Shown here: positions 10,997 through 22,613 of the stretch, piece by piece
Position numbering within the stretch: position 1 is the first letter of the stretch
Layout: each line of letters starts with the position of its first letter
Source: Heterostelium album PN500
Lineage: Eukaryota; Evosea; Eumycetozoa; Acytosteliales; Acytosteliaceae
Direction of reading: 5' to 3'
Length of the DNA stretch: 64,000 bases
NCBI RefSeq assembly: GCF_000004825.1
Contig: NW_008805068.1
Location: 1,302,001-1,366,000 of the forward strand
The notes under the pieces: model-generated
Databases searched by the model: none
Seen by the model: the letters and a program-made list of their open reading frames with translations, nothing else
What the model was told of the DNA's origin: nothing
Made by a program: the position numbers and the translations under genes

Positions 10997-11443
10997 TCAT
11001 TGTTGATTATCAAAACTGTCACTATTGTTGTTGTTGTTGTTATTATTATTGTTGTTTGGGTTATTGGCAATTTCAGATTCATGTTTATCGAACCATTCAT
11101 TGATCTTATCAGCATTGTTTAAAATGATGTTGAATTGTTCTCTACTCAAAGTAATACCTCTTTTAGTTGGTATTTCTGTTCCATTATCCACTGATTCATA
11201 GTAGCTTCTAATGTTGAGTCGAGGTTCACCTGTGTATGTGGATATCGATACTTTCTTTTTATTACCTAGATCGATAAACTCTCCCTCTGCTATTGAGTTC
11301 AATATGTTATCTTCAATCTTTGATTTATTTGCACCACTATAAAATGTATCATCTTTCTTTTTGTATGGATACTTTTGATTATAATTCTTTTTATTCTCTG
11401 TGTTTATTAAATCTAAAGGTTTATTAATTGTTATTTTTGGCTT

Positions 11444-11519
<76 letters not shown>

Positions 11520-11674
11520 CGTGATTGTTGTGGTTGATCTTGTAATCTTTTTTGCTCATCTTCTTTCATCTTCTTGAGTATATCGGCAGTAGATTTCGAA
11601 GTGATAACATATGATCTCCTAAATACCAAGGAATATACATTCCCAAACTTAATTCTTGAGGTACTTAAAAACAT
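10997..11674 (-). CDS. PC4/Sub1-type transcriptional coactivator, possibly mitochondrial
   Basis: Single exon, 225 aa. Residues about 118-185 match the PC4/Sub1 single-stranded-DNA-binding fold: FIDLGNKKKVSISTYTG, then a strand-turn-strand, then RGITLSREQFNIILNN and a closing helix DKINEWF. The first 30 residues are rich in Ser, Arg and hydrophobics with no acidic residue (MFLSTSRIKFGNVYSLVFRR), as in a mitochondrial presequence; nuclear PC4 proteins normally lack one. A poly-Gln run of about 25 sits at residues 55-80 and a poly-Asn run near the C-terminus. PC4 proteins act at promoters and in ssDNA repair. Location is inferred; the fold is clear. Confidence 0.82.
11444..11519 (-). repeat. 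CAA microsatellite coding poly-Gln
   Basis: About 25 uninterrupted TTG units on the plus strand (CAA on the coding strand) in the linker of the PC4-like gene, encoding poly-Gln. Likely length-polymorphic. Confidence 0.95.
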
Positions 11675-13033
11675 TGTATAACAATAAATAATACAGATAT
11701 AAAAAAAAAATTAAAAAGCGACCAAAACTAAAAAAGTGAACTTTTATTTCACTTTGGTGAAGTTCAACATGAATTCATTGCTAAACTCAATAAATCAAAC
11801 AAAGAAAAACAAGGTTTCATAAAAATAAATAATTAATAGTTAAAATCAAGTAATAATAATAACTCAAATCAACTAATAATGAAAAAAAAAAAAATTGTAA
11901 TGTTTGGTTTGTGACATCATCAAACACTGATCAAAAAGATTTTTAAAAATCTTGACGATATTTTTATAAATATCATAAGGTCGAATAGATGACGTGTTTT
12001 AATGGTATCTGATTTTTGTAAAATAGCTTTGAATCCCAAGATTAGATTAATGATTTTTAATGACAAATCAATCATTGTTTTTACAATTTTTTTTCATGGT
12101 CATTAAAATATCAATTTTCCAACCTTTTTTTGATGGTATTATATACAAGTAATAAATGAAAAATAATTATGTTCAAACTAAAACTGATTTTGATTTGTGC
12201 AATTAGCCATTTGACAAATTATTTGTTTGTTATTTATTTTTAAAATAAAAGTATTGATTTCTTTTCTGATTTTGGCTTGAATTGAAAATCAAACACACAA
12301 CAAACAAACAAAAAAAAAAGCAGTTGAAATAAACTAGTATTGCAAACTTTTTATTCAAACTCCAACAAATACAACCCGTAACTACTTCCAAATAGATAAA
12401 TCGGGTTCGCATAATGAATTAGTGATTCTTTTATTTTGATCAATGTTGATTTGCTTTTTATAAATCAAAGATAATAATTAAAAGGAAATTGTTAACCTTG
12501 ACTACTGAAAATAACCTCATACTGCACTATTTTTTTTAATTTTGCAAATTTTTTTTTAAAAAAAGTTAACCACATTCTTTTTGGAATGGTTGATCAACTT
12601 TCTGGAGTGTTAAAGAAAAAGATATTTTGAGAAAATTGATTTTAGACAATTTTTGATTTTTTTGCAAAACTAAAAGTTAATAAAAAAAAAAAAAACTGAT
12701 TCATTTCAGGATATTTTGATAAAAACTTTGAGACATGGAATGACTTAACCATCATAGATGCCGTCAGATGACCTACCACCAAGTTGAATCACAATTTAAA
12801 ATAAAATAAAAACTATGAAAATGAAGGTGGGTATTCTTGTGTGCTTGGGTTTCAACATCTCTGTGATGTTGTTGGGGTTTAGATTGTTAGGAATAGCTTA
12901 AAATCACATGATTTTATTTAATTTGAATTAATATTAATCTTTTTTCTGTGGGTTACCATAGCCTATTTAATGACCAGACTTTAGGTCATTAAATTCATTC
13001 AATTAATCTTAAACATATATATAAATTTTTAAA
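11675..13033. other. AT-rich intergenic spacer with two hairpins
   Basis: No credible coding frame. A less AT-rich island at about 12815-12995 holds two stems: CAACATC-TCTGT-GATGTTG near 12850, and a perfect 10 bp stem TTTAATGACC/GGTCATTAAA at 12966-12975/12984-12993. The second stem lies 40 bp before the ATG of the His-rich gene, so it may be 5' UTR or promoter, or a small structured RNA. Confidence 0.45.
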
Positions 13034-13456
13034 ATGGTAAATATATAATTTAAACATTCATTCTTACCTCAAGATTTCATTTTGTTCTTTTACTATTGAA
13101 AAGTTTATGTGCTCTTGAACTAAAAATTTTTTTTTTTTTTCAAACATAAATTTTTAATATGGTAGAATGATAATGAATATTGTTGTGTAGGTAATAACAA
13201 TATAAAGAATGATTTTCTAACATATTACTATAACTAGACTCACCACTACGTAACTTATTGGCATCACGACGGTCACTTGCACCACAGCACCCATCATCAT
13301 GAACATGATGCTCACAAGGAATATGAACACAAGAAACACCACGGACACTCAGCTGCCGTTCTCCACAACGGTCATGTTGTACACATCCACCACGGTCACC
13401 ATGGTCATCAATTCGAACATGAAGTTGTCCACCACTTCAAGCATCACGGTTGGTAA
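13034..13456 (+). CDS. Histidine-rich mini-protein, start codon alone in exon 1
   Basis: Join 13034..13036, 13238..13456 (73 aa). The second exon is a long GC-richer frame with about 29 His among 73 residues (repeats of HHGH, GHHGHQ, EHKKHHGH), ending in TGG-TAA. It has no ATG of its own. An ATG directly followed by a GTAAATATA donor lies 201 bp upstream, and the acceptor CTAG joins it as Met-Thr-His-His. Such protein probably binds metal or is charge-switched by pH, as known for unrelated hisactophilin. It lacks the beta-trefoil length of hisactophilin. The exon 2 protein is fairly sure; the Met-only exon is inference. Confidence 0.6.
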
Positions 13457-13758
13457 ATTGTGTATATAGTCCATCTATGTAATAAAATCTATTATTTTAT
13501 TCATCTCTAAATTATCATATTACTTTATTTATTGAGATAATCACTAAATTTTTTAATCCATACTTTAATTAAATTGATTGAATACCTAATTAATTGATCC
13601 AACTACCAATATAAACTAAACTTTCAAATTAAAGACCCATTTGAAAACTATTACACTATTTGACTTTATACAATTCTCTTGGTTTTCTTACTCAAAAATT
13701 GATTTTCCTTATTGATTTATTTTTTACAACTTTTCCATATAAAGAACTATCACTATTA

Positions 13759-13944
13759 ATGAACTGGACCACCAAATCCGTAAATGAAATGATGGCTGAC
13801 ATCTCACAGCATCAGATTACGTTACTAATGGACAGATTACAACACCAACTGGACATCCTCAACTTGAGCGATGATGGTCTATCGAAGGAAAAACTTGAGG
13901 AACTGGAAACCAAATCCGTTCGGATAGAAAGGAAAGAAAGATAA
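13759..13944 (+). CDS. Short helical hypothetical protein, possibly a gene relic
   Basis: A 61-residue frame whose composition (more G/C than flanks) looks coding, with a predicted amphipathic helix (LLMDRLQHQLDILNLSDD...LSKEKLEELE). An open stretch upstream to 13660 reads as AT-rich spacer. Beyond the stop, another frame (about 13935-14011) continues coding-like with KKDKDFSKQILDIF. The locus may be a decayed gene or have an unseen intron. No family recognised. Confidence 0.3.
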   Translation: MNWTTKSVNEMMADISQHQITLLMDRLQHQLDILNLSDDGLSKEKLEELETKSVRIERKER

Positions 13945-14421
13945 GGATTTTTCGAAACAGATATTAGATATATTTAGAGAAATCTTATCAAATAGGACTA
14001 GACGATACTAATTTTACCACTCTACAGCAATGTGACTATTTGAATCACTGACTTCATCACCTCAATTTGGAGTGTCACATTGAATAAAAAAAAAAAAAGA
14101 GTTTAAACTTATTACTAACAATTCCATTTTTTATTTAATTAGGATTTTCACACTTTTAAAGTTTGCTAGATCTTTTTTTTAAAAAAAATGGTGGAAGAAT
14201 AATAGATTAGATTACCTAATAGTAGATTTAAATGTATAAAGTTATTATTATTAATGATAAGTTTGGTAGTTTTGAAATAAATGGTTGTTGGACTTGTTCA
14301 TTTGAAATGATGCTATCATGCTTGATCATCACTCGTATAATCGGCCAATATCCATTATTTAATGCTTACCAATATATCATTCTTGTATTTGCGCAACTTT
14401 ATAACAATCTTTTGTTTATTC
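13945..14421. other. Intergenic spacer with a 9 bp inverted repeat
   Basis: Apart from the coding-like tail noted for the preceding entry, this spacer contains CAATGTGAC at 14028-14036 and its exact inverse GTCACATTG at 14074-14082. The rest is AT-rich 3' flank of both neighbours. Confidence 0.4.
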
Positions 14422-15844
14422 TTACAAGTTTAATTTCTTTTGGAGGATATCAGCAACAGCATCGATATATTCAATAGTATTTGAATAGTCAGAACGTTTA
14501 ACACTATGAAAAAAAAAGTTATTTAAATTGATTAGTCATATATTAAACATTTGATTACAAACGAAGAACTTTCATTAGAATTCTGTAACTTACTTATCCA
14601 AAGAACCTTTTATACAGAGAGCCAAATCTTTAGTCATTTTACCTTGCTCGACGGCTTCGATACAGGAAGCTTCGAGATCAGCACAGAACTTGGCAAGACG
14701 TTGATTGTTATCCAACTTGGCACGGTGAGCCAAACCACGAGTCCAGGCAAAGATGGAGGCGATTGGATTGGTAGAGGTTTCCTTACCGGCTTGGTGATCA
14801 CGGTAGTGACGAGTGACGGTACCGTGGGCAGCTTCAGCTTCCACAGTCTTTCCGTCTGGACAGAGGAGAACAGATGTCATCAAACCAAGTGAACCATAAC
14901 CTTGGGCAACTGAATCGGATTGAACATCACCATCGTAGTTCTTGCAAGCCCAAACGAAACCACCCTCGCTCTTCATGGCGTAGGCAACCATGTCGTCGAT
15001 CAAACGATGTTCGTACCAGATACCGGCAGCTTGGTATTTAGCCTTGTACTCTTTGTTGTAGATATCTTGGAAGATATCCTTGAAACGACCGTCGTACTTC
15101 TTCAAGATGGTGTTCTTTGTAGACAAGTACAATGGCCACTTCTTGTCGAGAGCAAACTCAAAGCATGACTGGGCGAATCCGACGATCGACTCGTCGGTGT
15201 TGTACATTCCCATGGCGACACCACCCTCCTTAAAGTCAAATACAGTGAACTTTTGAGCGGCGGAACCGTCGGCAGGTGTGAAGGTCATCTCCAACTTACC
15301 GGCACCCTTGACAACGAAATCGGTGGCCTTGTACTGGTCACCGTGGGCATGACGACCGATGACGATCGACTTCTTCCAACCTGGAACGAGACGTGGAACG
15401 TTTTGGATGATGATTGGCTCACGGAAGACAGTACCTCCGAGGATGTTTCTGATGGTACCGTTTGGACTCTTCCACATTTGCTTCAAGTTGAACTCAGTGA
15501 CACGGTTCTCGTCCGGTGTGATAGTGGCACACTTGATACCGACGTTGTGCTTCAAAATGGCGTTGGCACAATCGATGGTAACTTGGTCGTCAGTTGCATC
15601 TCTATGCTCCATACCCAAATCATAGTAATCAATCTTGAGATCCAAGAATGGGAAGATCAATTTATCCTTGATCATCTTCCAAATGACTCTGTTTGGTTGT
15701 TTGTTTAATAGATATTAATTAAATTTGTTATTGAAACAAATCAATGATGTGATATTCCATTATTGTTTTTGCATACCTTGTCATTTCATCACCATCCATC
15801 TCGACTACATAATTATCAACTTTAATCTTATTTGATGCCATCAT
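14422..15844 (-). CDS. idhC: NADP-dependent isocitrate dehydrogenase, cytosolic type
   Basis: Complement of join 14422..14503, 14594..15688, 15777..15844 (414 aa, full family length for the eukaryotic homodimeric enzyme). It converts isocitrate plus NADP to 2-oxoglutarate, CO2 and NADPH. Seen: [12 protein letters not shown] at the start, [13 protein letters not shown], the substrate loop [28 protein letters not shown] with metal-binding Asp residues, and [15 protein letters not shown] with NADP-contact residues. The short last exon restores the family C-terminus ([18 protein letters not shown]). No mitochondrial presequence and no SKL tail, so cytosolic. Two Met codons start the frame; the first is used. 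High confidence. Confidence 0.95.
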
Positions 15845-16973
15845 TCTATTTATTTAATTGAACTGATTTCAATTTATAATTCCGAAATATAATTAAAAAA
15901 AACTAAAAATGAAACAAAAAAAAAAATCAAAAAATTAGCAAAGATTTTTATAAAAAAATATGTTGTTAAGATGAACTATATAAATAAATTTCAATATTAA
16001 ATAATTAATTAATTTTTAAAACAATTATTATGTCATCAAAGGTGGAGATTGATGTTTAGTAAATTTCCAATTGTTAACAATTTATTTTCTTTTTTGTTTT
16101 GTTTTTCTTTTTTTTATTATTATCTTTTTGTCAAAGATTCGAATCGTATGTATTTTTAATTGTAGCTTGATGTTGCATAGTTATATAAAATATTTACTTA
16201 CAGTGTTTGGTTGGTGTGGGTTTAAGATAGATAGAGATAGGTTTGTATGTGTGTTAACTGTTAGTTGACTTTTTTTGTTACTATTAACTCGAATTTACTT
16301 TACTTAAATAACCTATTTTCAATAAGATATTAATTAAAAAAAAATGAAAAAAAAAACAAAATAATTTTAATTTGACAAAAATAGATTTGGTTTTTTTTTT
16401 TTTTTTTTTTTTTGAATTTTCCAACACTATCGAATGATGTATTGTTTGATTACAGTCCCACACATAAATGGAAATCTATCATGTTTTGATAACAATGTTG
16501 GTTTATCCCCACATTTTTCAAAAAAAACAAAACAAAACAAACATCACAGACTTAATTCTAGAATATCTATTTTATAGTTTATCAATCAATTAATAATTCA
16601 TATGAATAGAATAAAGGTCTGTCAGACCAGAGTAACAGTTAAATTAAAAATAAACAAGAAACATACAAACAATTTAACAGATTATTATTTAAGTATTTAT
16701 TTTTATTTATTTTTTTCATTTTTTCATTTTTTTTTATTTATTAAATTTGAAAGGTTGAATAAATATCGGGCAATGTAATGTGAGTCATTGACTTACGGCG
16801 ATAATGAAATTTCCCATTTTTCTAATGGTAAAAGAAACTGTTGAATCCCAAATCAAAAGTATTCGAGTGTTCTTTGTTCTAACTATCCCTTTTTAATTTA
16901 AATTGTGATTCTGCATATTGAAGTAACATATTATTATCAATGAATTTTATATATATATATACACACAAGTTTT
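15845..16973. other. AT-rich intergenic spacer with short palindromes
   Basis: No coding frame. It holds a 21 nt T-run near 16390, a perfect GGTCTG-T-CAGACC palindrome at about 16616-16628, and an imperfect GTGAGTCA/TGACTTAC palindrome near 16780. It contains the IDH promoter on its left side. Confidence 0.45.
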
Positions 16974-17684
16974 TTATTTCTTATCTTTGGATGTTGATGA
17001 AGAAGTTGAAGTTGAGGTTGAGGTTGTATCTTTATCTTTACTATCTTTGCTATCCTTATCTTTATTATCTTTGCTATCTTTATCTTTTGATGATGTATCT
17101 TTCTCTTTACTATCTTTATTTTCTTTTTCTTTACTTTCTTTTTCTTTCTTTGTAACTATTTATGGTTTAATTGTTATCGGATTAGTAATTAATGATCAAA
17201 CAAGTAAAATAATAATGAACTTGATAACTCTACCTGCAATAAACTCTTCTAATGGTTCTATGAATTGAGAGAAATCAATCTCATCGAGGGCAGCAATAAC
17301 ATCTTTACCCGATAATGTAGATCTACCAGCATTTTGACATATATCTATTGAACTAGTTATTATTATTATTATTTAGTAGTGATAAAGTAAGGATATTAAT
17401 ATTGAAATATATATTAACAACTACTTAAACAAGATTCGTCAAAACCAACATACCAAGCAGTTAAATAATGTATCCAAACTTTAGCGGCTTTAGCCAGTGC
17501 CAACTTTGACTCGTTTGCAATCTGCACATTCTCTGGTAACTATAGTCAAATAAGCAGTTAAGAAAACAATAAGTTTATTCAGATTCTAATGTTTTAAACT
17601 ATAGATATACTATTTAATGTTACATACAGCTTGTTTTATAATTCTTGCCAAAATAGCATTTGGTAAATCAGAGTTCTCTGACAT
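16974..17684 (-). CDS. pole3: POLE3/Dpb4/CHRAC17-like histone-fold protein
   Basis: Complement of join 16974..17155, 17234..17352, 17454..17539, 17628..17684 (147 aa); four small exons all join in frame. [39 protein letters not shown] covers helix 1 and the long helix 2 of an NF-YB-type histone fold; residues after ([17 protein letters not shown]) match helix 3 and the POLE3-specific end. The tail of about 55 residues is Lys/Asp/Glu/Ser repeats ([10 protein letters not shown] style), like the charged tail of POLE3. The family partners a POLE4-type subunit in DNA polymerase epsilon and in chromatin remodellers. Divergently placed 300 bp from NAD kinase. Confidence 0.88.
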
Positions 17685-17984
17685 CTTGTTTCTTTCTAGA
17701 ATATTTTAATATAAATAGCGATTCTAATATGTTATAATGTTGTTCAAAAAAAAAAAAAAAACATAAATCGATCACTCTAAATTTATTATTGTATTTTATT
17801 TTTTGGCGGCAGATGTGCTTTCACCCCAAATGATTTTCAATGATTGGACAAAAATTTATTTAAGATTTTATAAAATTTAATTTACCATTGTCTTGAAAAA
17901 ATTACAATTCAGGCATAACATATTAAGTAATAATATCACCAGTCCTATAGTTAACAACACCTTTATTTATATAGCAATCAACAA

Positions 17985-19646
17985 ATGCAATCAAGATCAA
18001 TAGTTTTATTGGCATCTTCTTCATTGCCTAGAGTGGTAGCCTCAAAATGTCACTACAACAACAACTACAAGTTAGCAACAACATTGTCAAAAGGTAGCCA
18101 CTCTATATTGATTTCAAATGATTCTAATATATTAAGACAGCAACTACATTATAGTTCATCTAATACAACAACTACTACCACTGTTAAAAATAATGCCAGT
18201 ACTTCAAGCACAAACAGCTTTGCTAATAGCAATTCAATGCTTAATCAAACTGGTACTATTGGTAATGAGTTGAATCATCGGAATAATAATAATACATCAG
18301 CAACAACATCGACAACAACAACATCATCATCACAGATACAAAACAACTCTCTAAAACTATCAAGTATACCTTCGAGAATCAATTATCAGATATTACGTGA
18401 AAACAACAATCCCAGCGGAATCAATCATCAAGAGGGTAGTAGAACACGATTCAAATGGGATGGACAACCTAAAACTGTTTTAATAGTAAAGAAACATAAA
18501 GATAAACGTATTACTTTATGGTTAAATACAATTGCTACGTATGTTTAATGCTTTATGTATAATGTTAATAATCTGCTGACTAACAATTATGATAATAATG
18601 ATGATGATGATTCAGTTGGCTTAAACAGACATATAACATGAGAGTATTGATAGAACCAAATGTTGCATCGGAACTTTCACATATCGAAACATATACAGAG
18701 GAGGAGAGTCATCTCCTAGGAAAAGTTGTTGATTTTGTCGTCACTCTAGGTGGAGACGGTACTCTTTTGCATGTATCTTCACTGTTCAAAGAGGATGTAC
18801 CACCAATCATATCATTCCATTTGGGTACTCTTGGTTTCTTAATGCCATTCAGTATGTATAAATATATATAGATAAATACCAAATATAGATAACATTTATT
18901 TACTTTATTATCTTGAATTGATCAATATTGAATAATATATAGATGTTGAAGATTATCAAGAAGCATTGGACAATGTTATAAAAGGTGATTTCCTATGCAC
19001 CAATAGAATGAGATTGATGTGTGATATCTATCATAAGCAACAACTTGGAACGAATACACCATCGAGGAGTTTCCAGGTATTGAATGAAGTGACGATACAT
19101 CGTGGTTCGAATCCACACTCCACTGTGATCAATTGCACGATCAACGGTCATATGCTCACCGATATCATTGGTGACGGTCTGATCGTCGCCACTGCCACCG
19201 GTTCCACAGCCTACTCGTTGTCGTGCGGTGGTCCAATGGTACACCCCTGTATAAATTGTATATTAATAACACCGATTGCACCAAGCTCACTATCATCGAA
19301 ACCAGCATTGCTACCAGATGATTCTGTATTAAAGTTAAATGTAATAATCTATAATATTATTATCAATGTCATTATATTACATCTCCTCTTTTACTAATCA
19401 TGATACGATAACTTTTAACAGATTTCACAAAAAGGTAAATCATTTACAACTACATTAGATGGTACTCGGTCGATCAAGATGGAACAGGGAGAGCATATCA
19501 TCATCAAAAAGTCATACTATCCATTGTTGACCATTAACAAAACCAATGAGACAACCGATTGGGTACATGGCAATGGCAAACTAATTGAAATGAGTGAGAA
19601 ATCAAGCATTTGGAATCAGAGCGTACATACTACATCAGCAAATTAA
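17985..19646 (+). CDS. NAD kinase with a probable mitochondrial presequence
   Basis: Join 17985..18538, 18616..18851, 18943..19340, 19422..19646 (470 aa). It phosphorylates NAD to NADP with ATP. The hallmark LGGDGTLLH lies at about 229-237, the NE motif (VLNEVTIHRG) at about 311, and DGLIVATATGSTAYSLSCGGP at about 341-361; the substrate-positioning residues look intact. The first 40 residues are Ser/Arg/Lys/hydrophobic with no acidic residue (MQSRSIVLLASSSLPRVVAS), suggesting mitochondrial import. Residues 60-130 are low-complexity Asn/Ser/Thr. It shares a 300 bp head-to-head spacer with POLE3. Enzyme call very sure; location inferred. Confidence 0.92.
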
Positions 19647-19863
19647 CTATGATCATCTGATTGCAAATAAAAATGTCAAAGAGATTAGTCATCTTAATTA
19701 AAATTTAATTGTTATTTTTATTTTTTTTTATTTTTTTTATTTTTTTTTATTCAAAAAAAAACATAATTTAATAATCATAGCAAGTGCTTGTTCAATCAAT
19801 CAATTAATCAATTTCATATTTTATCTTATTTTTATAATTTACGATTTCAATATTAACTAAATA

Positions 19864-20070
19864 ATGTTTAAGAATCTTGCTGTATTTACTGTTGGTTTCA
19901 TTGGTGGTAAGTAATTAATGCAAACATTATTATTGTTGATATGACACATTTACTTATTGATTATGTTTTGTTTTATTTAAGGTGTATATGCAACACAAAA
20001 CTATGATGTTCCAAACATTAAGAAGAAGACTGAGAAGACTATCAACACTGTAAAGGATTATTTCAAATAA
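19864..20070 (+). CDS. stmp1: STMP1-like mitochondrial micropeptide (DUF4535)
   Basis: Join 19864..19906, 19982..20070 encodes 43 aa. One N-terminal membrane segment (NLAVFTVGFIGGVYATQ) is followed by NYDVPNIKKKTEKTI and a short charged tail. Length, glycine-rich helix and the YxxQNYDxPN motif match short transmembrane mitochondrial protein 1, which in animals is an inner-membrane micropeptide linked to respiratory-chain function. The phase-1 intron falls in a Gly codon of the membrane segment. Too short for routine gene finding. Family assignment from the motif. Confidence 0.85.
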
Positions 20071-20668
20071 ATTAAATAGATAGATATGGTCAGCAGCGCA
20101 CACATCACTGAATTGTATTAAAAATCATTTATAAACCGATCATAAAAAGAGAGAACATCATCAACTAGATGTTTAACTTTTGTTGAATTACAATAAACAA
20201 ATAAAAACAACATTTGTAAATAGAACATCATCATCATCATCGCGATGATCATAATAAAATGAATTTATTTGAAAAAGAAGAATACCAACCAAATTTGGTG
20301 AGGTTGATATTGTATTATATTTTATTTATTATCCTTTTTTGTATAAGTTTATATTTCTAATATTAATAATATTATTACAAGTTTTTGATAATATTACATT
20401 GTTGTGATAATTATTGTTGTTTGTTGGAGCTCGAGCTTGCTGATAATGATTTGATATGTATTATATGAAAGTAATGGTATACAATACATTGATTGGATGT
20501 CGGTATTTGTTATGTTATCATTTCGTTGTTCTATATTTGAATAAATAGTAGTAGTCTAAAACTATATAATGTCGGGATAAGAGTATATAAATATAATATA
20601 TTATTGTAGTATGGAAGTAATAAAAAAAAAAAAAAAAGAGGGTGGGAATATGTGTGTGTTTTAGCTGT
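20071..20668. other. Intergenic spacer between convergent genes
   Basis: 3' flanks of the STMP1-like gene (plus) and the permease (minus). An ATCATCATCATCGCGATGAT stretch near 20225 is a partial palindrome. No gene seen. Confidence 0.5.
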
Positions 20669-22613
20669 TTAGTTGATCGAGTCTTGTTCTAGCTCGTTCA
20701 ATTTGCTGTTTCTGATACCATAACCTAAGTAGATGATACAACCAATAGCAGTCCAGACAAACACTCTGTAGAAAGAGTCGACATCGAGATGCATAATGAT
20801 GTAGGTGTTGACGATGACACCCAAGCATGGCAAGACCGGGCTCAGTGGACACTTGAAGGTGTCTGGAACGTTGACCTGCTTTCTCACGCTGAGCATAATA
20901 ATGATGATAAGCATTGGTGCAGCGAAAGCGATTTGATAATAGTATTTCCAGCTTCTGGAGCTTGCCCAACCAAAGAGACATGCGAAAATAAACATTATCA
21001 ACAATAACAATGGCGATTTAATCACGTGATTTTCATTACCGTTTTCATCCTGAGAAATTAAATTGGTTAGATTATGATGTTCTTAATATATATTATTTGT
21101 ATTGTATTGTTTTTTTTGTTTACATACTCTTAATCTCATAACAACGATACCGGCACAAACTACGGTAAAGGCCAACAAAGTACCGATACTGATCATATTT
21201 GAAAGGCTTTCAATACTCAAAACGAGAGCGAGAACCGAAGCAAAGACACCTGTGAAGATGGTACCAAAGAGTGGTACTTGAGTCTTCTTGTTGACTTCCT
21301 TGAACTTTGAGAAGAACAAACCATCCTTTGCCATTTGCATGTAGATTCTTGGTTGACCCAACAATGAGCACAAAGTTGAGGCAGTGAGTGATGTCAATGT
21401 ACCCAACACGATCGCGAACGCTGCCCATTTCAATTTTGGGTGTTTCGACGTCAAACTCAAGAATGCATCAGACAGTGGTGAATTTTCACTTACATCCTAT
21501 TATATTTTAAGAGAAGAAAGAGAGAAAGAGAGAAAGAGAGATATAAAGTTAATTAACTATCTAAACTATTACAATATTTGATAATAATACATTGTTGAAC
21601 GTACCTTATAGTTTACCATACCGGAAAGAATTAACGATACTAAACAATAGAGAACGGTGGCAATGATAAGAGTGATAACGATACCGAGTGGAAGATCACG
21701 CTTTGGGTTCTTTACTTCACCAGAGAGTGTCGTTACCGAGTCGAAACCGACATAACTGAAGAAGATCTTTGAACAACCCTGGAAGACACCGTTGAATCCG
21801 AATGGGAGGAATGGACTCCAGTTTGAAGTGTCAATAAAGAATGAACCAAAGATGATAAAGAAGAAAATGGTGATCATATTCAACGAGGTGATGGCCATAT
21901 TGAAACGAGCGGAATCCTTAACACCAAATGCAAGAATCACAGTACAGATAATGATAATGACCGGTGCCAAAGGTTGAATATTGAATACCGAATCCACTCC
22001 ATAACCAAGGACAAACTCTGGTGTAGTAGTATTGAAGACAGTAAAGAAATTAGAGAAATATCCTGACCATCCACGAGCAACTGCACTTGCACTAATTGCA
22101 TATTCCAAAGTTAGATTCCAACCAATACTTTATTATTAGAAGAAAGAAAGAAAGAAAGAGAGAAATGAAAGAAATTAAAAATAAAAATGATATTGTTAGA
22201 TTAAAAATCTATTTAAACAATAGTTATAATGATGATAACACTTACAACCAACCAGCGAATTCACCAAGTGCTACATAAGCAAAAGTGTAGGCGGAACCGG
22301 AAAGTGGGATTTTGGCGGCAAACTCTGAGTAACAAAAGGCAGAGATGAGACATGCGATAGCGGAGAACAAGAAGGAGAGAAGTGTACCTGGACCAGCGGC
22401 AGTCTTGATAGCAACACCGATCGATACAAACACACCAGCACCTACCGTACTACCGACACCATACGAAATAATATCGAAAATGGTCAAACATTTATCGAGT
22501 TCCTCGTCCTTACTCAAATCGTAAGGATACTTTCTTGTGAGTGATGAGATTTTATACACTGATTTTCTCTCTCTTATCAGTGGCGTTTTATCTTCTGAAT
22601 AATAACTAGCCAT
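20669..22613 (-). CDS. Cationic amino acid transporter (APC superfamily, SLC7A CAT type)
   Basis: Complement of join 20669..21049, 21128..21496, 21605..22127, 22246..22613 (546 aa). The N-terminus LTIFDIISYGVGSTVGAGVFVSIG is the conserved TM1 helix break of APC transporters; FCYSEFAAKIPLSGSAYTFAY and IGWNLTLEYAISASAVARGW are TM3/TM4 landmarks of the CAT branch; SKIFFSYVGFDSVTTLSGEVKNP is the conserved TM6-loop. About 12-14 membrane segments, with the extra C-terminal helices and short tail typical of CATs. Likely moves basic or neutral amino acids across the plasma or vacuolar membrane. All introns keep frame. Substrate not inferable. Confidence 0.92.

Noticed and set aside
13981-14082. Possible dictyostelid class I small RNA: CTACAGCAA next to a 9 bp inverted repeat
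   Set aside because: The motif only partly matches the class I consensus as I recall it (CCUUACAGCAA) and lies on the wrong side of the stem arm; no upstream element recognised.
14920-15708. Plus-strand frames of up to 151 codons across the IDH gene
   Set aside because: Antisense shadow of the well-supported isocitrate dehydrogenase exon.
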